DNA of 64,000 nucleotides. Source: TM7 phylum sp. oral taxon 348. Lineage in GTDB: Bacteria > Patescibacteriota > Saccharimonadia > Saccharimonadales > Saccharimonadaceae. Below are positions 63,710 to 64,000 of the stretch, one piece after another. How positions within the stretch are numbered: position 1 is the first letter of the stretch; the number at the start of each line of letters is the position of its first letter. A model generated the notes under the pieces. That model made no database searches, was not told the origin of the DNA, and saw only the letters and a program-made list of their open reading frames with translations. The translations under genes and the position numbers were made by a program. The stretch is taken from NCBI GenBank assembly GCA_007845485.1, contig SDRW01000002.1:124001-188000 (forward strand), written 5' to 3'.

Positions 63710-64000
63710 ATGGGAGGAATCAACTGCGGAGGAGGTGGCGGCGGCAACGTCAGCCTTGAGTTCTCCACTGAGTACATTGAGCAGCTGGCAAGCTACTGTA
63801 AGTCGCTGTTCGATGGGTCTGCCAAGTTCTTCGAGGCGAACGTTGCCATCGAAGATGCGGTCATGACTGGCGGTGACCTTGTTACTGCCATGCAGTTGCT
63901 GAGCAGCAGCGAGGACGCTCTGACGAGCGCCCGAGCAACACTCGGCACGGTCGCGGCGCTCTGGTCGTCTGTTCGTACGCCTGAGGTCGATTTCGGTGAA
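63710..64000 (+). CDS. Partial hypothetical protein, runs off the window
   Basis: 97 codons are visible from ATG 63710. An unusually complete Shine-Dalgarno, AAGGAGGTGATTACC, precedes the start. The product opens with a Gly-rich segment (MGGINCGGGGGG) and continues as an amphipathic helical protein (EYIEQLASYCKSLFDGSAKF, SSSEDALTSARATLG). GC content is well above the average of the window. Helical size and style recall small WXG100-like or secreted helical proteins, but no WXG is visible and the end is missing. Confidence 0.6.
   Translation, partial: MGGINCGGGGGGNVSLEFSTEYIEQLASYCKSLFDGSAKFFEANVAIEDAVMTGGDLVTAMQLLSSSEDALTSARATLGTVAALWSSVRTPEVDFGE

Overview
The window looks like a chromosomal segment of a member of the candidate phyla radiation, most likely Saccharibacteria (TM7). 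This is inferred from content: compact, AT-rich, short intergenic gaps, UGA used as an ordinary stop, many small proteins without recognisable relatives, several Nudix hydrolases, a sortase and large surface protein but no biosynthetic operons, and an F-type ATP synthase operon with foreign genes inserted. No 16S rRNA gene is present, so the assignment is provisional.

Layout. 0-2.5 kb: two tandem HxxEH (M16-like) proteins, the second frameshifted, and a Nudix hydrolase. 2.6-5.4 kb: a coiled-coil protein followed on the same strand by a triplicated-repeat protein and two small proteins, an arrangement resembling a toxin with immunity genes. 5.4-8.6 kb: VanZ-RDD membrane protein, response regulator and histidine kinase. 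8.6-12.3 kb: tRNA-Pro, argS, folA and thyA. 12.3-18.9 kb: an accessory zone with gene remnants (DUF2268 protease, HxlR regulator, HisS, GNAT), two Nudix proteins, a DapF-like racemase, a VanX-like dipeptidase and a hisG behind a T-box riboswitch whose variable base fits tRNA-His. 19-29 kb: a HEPN-like protein, tRNA-Glu, DUF3048 protein, gltX, a DUF4367-like protein, a PEGA protein, sortase, tRNA-Leu, a YjeF-like protein and exonuclease III. 29.2-30.3 kb: two paralogous genes with matching promoters, leader hairpins and terminators. 30.3-41.5 kb: smpB, pyrH, two glycosyltransferases, an alpha/beta hydrolase-like protein, a BspA-like surface protein, an ABC-F ATPase and a DsbA redox group. 41.5-49.1 kb: the ATP synthase operon (atpZ-B-E-F-H-A-G-D-C) interrupted by an LMW-phosphatase-like gene and a Nudix gene. 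49.2-55.7 kb: dusB, a consensus-promoter RNA/small-ORF locus containing a tRNA-like fold, a UvrD/RecB-nuclease fusion and an RlmD-like methyltransferase. 55.8-60.5 kb: glgB, glgP and a lipoprotein. 60.5-64 kb: tRNA-Gln with a decayed serine recombinase, then a second ABC-F gene and a partial gene with a very strong Shine-Dalgarno sequence.

A recurring signal is gene starts where a TATAAT-like box lies only 6-9 nt before the start codon, often preceded by TG. This predicts leaderless mRNAs for at least 17 genes, beside a second class with ordinary Shine-Dalgarno sequences. The most promising unexplained elements are the tRNA-like RNA locus (50.2-51.2 kb), the twin leader-controlled genes (29.2-30.3 kb), the histidine T-box island (15.5-19 kb) and the possible homopolymer switch in the surface-protein gene (34.6 kb).
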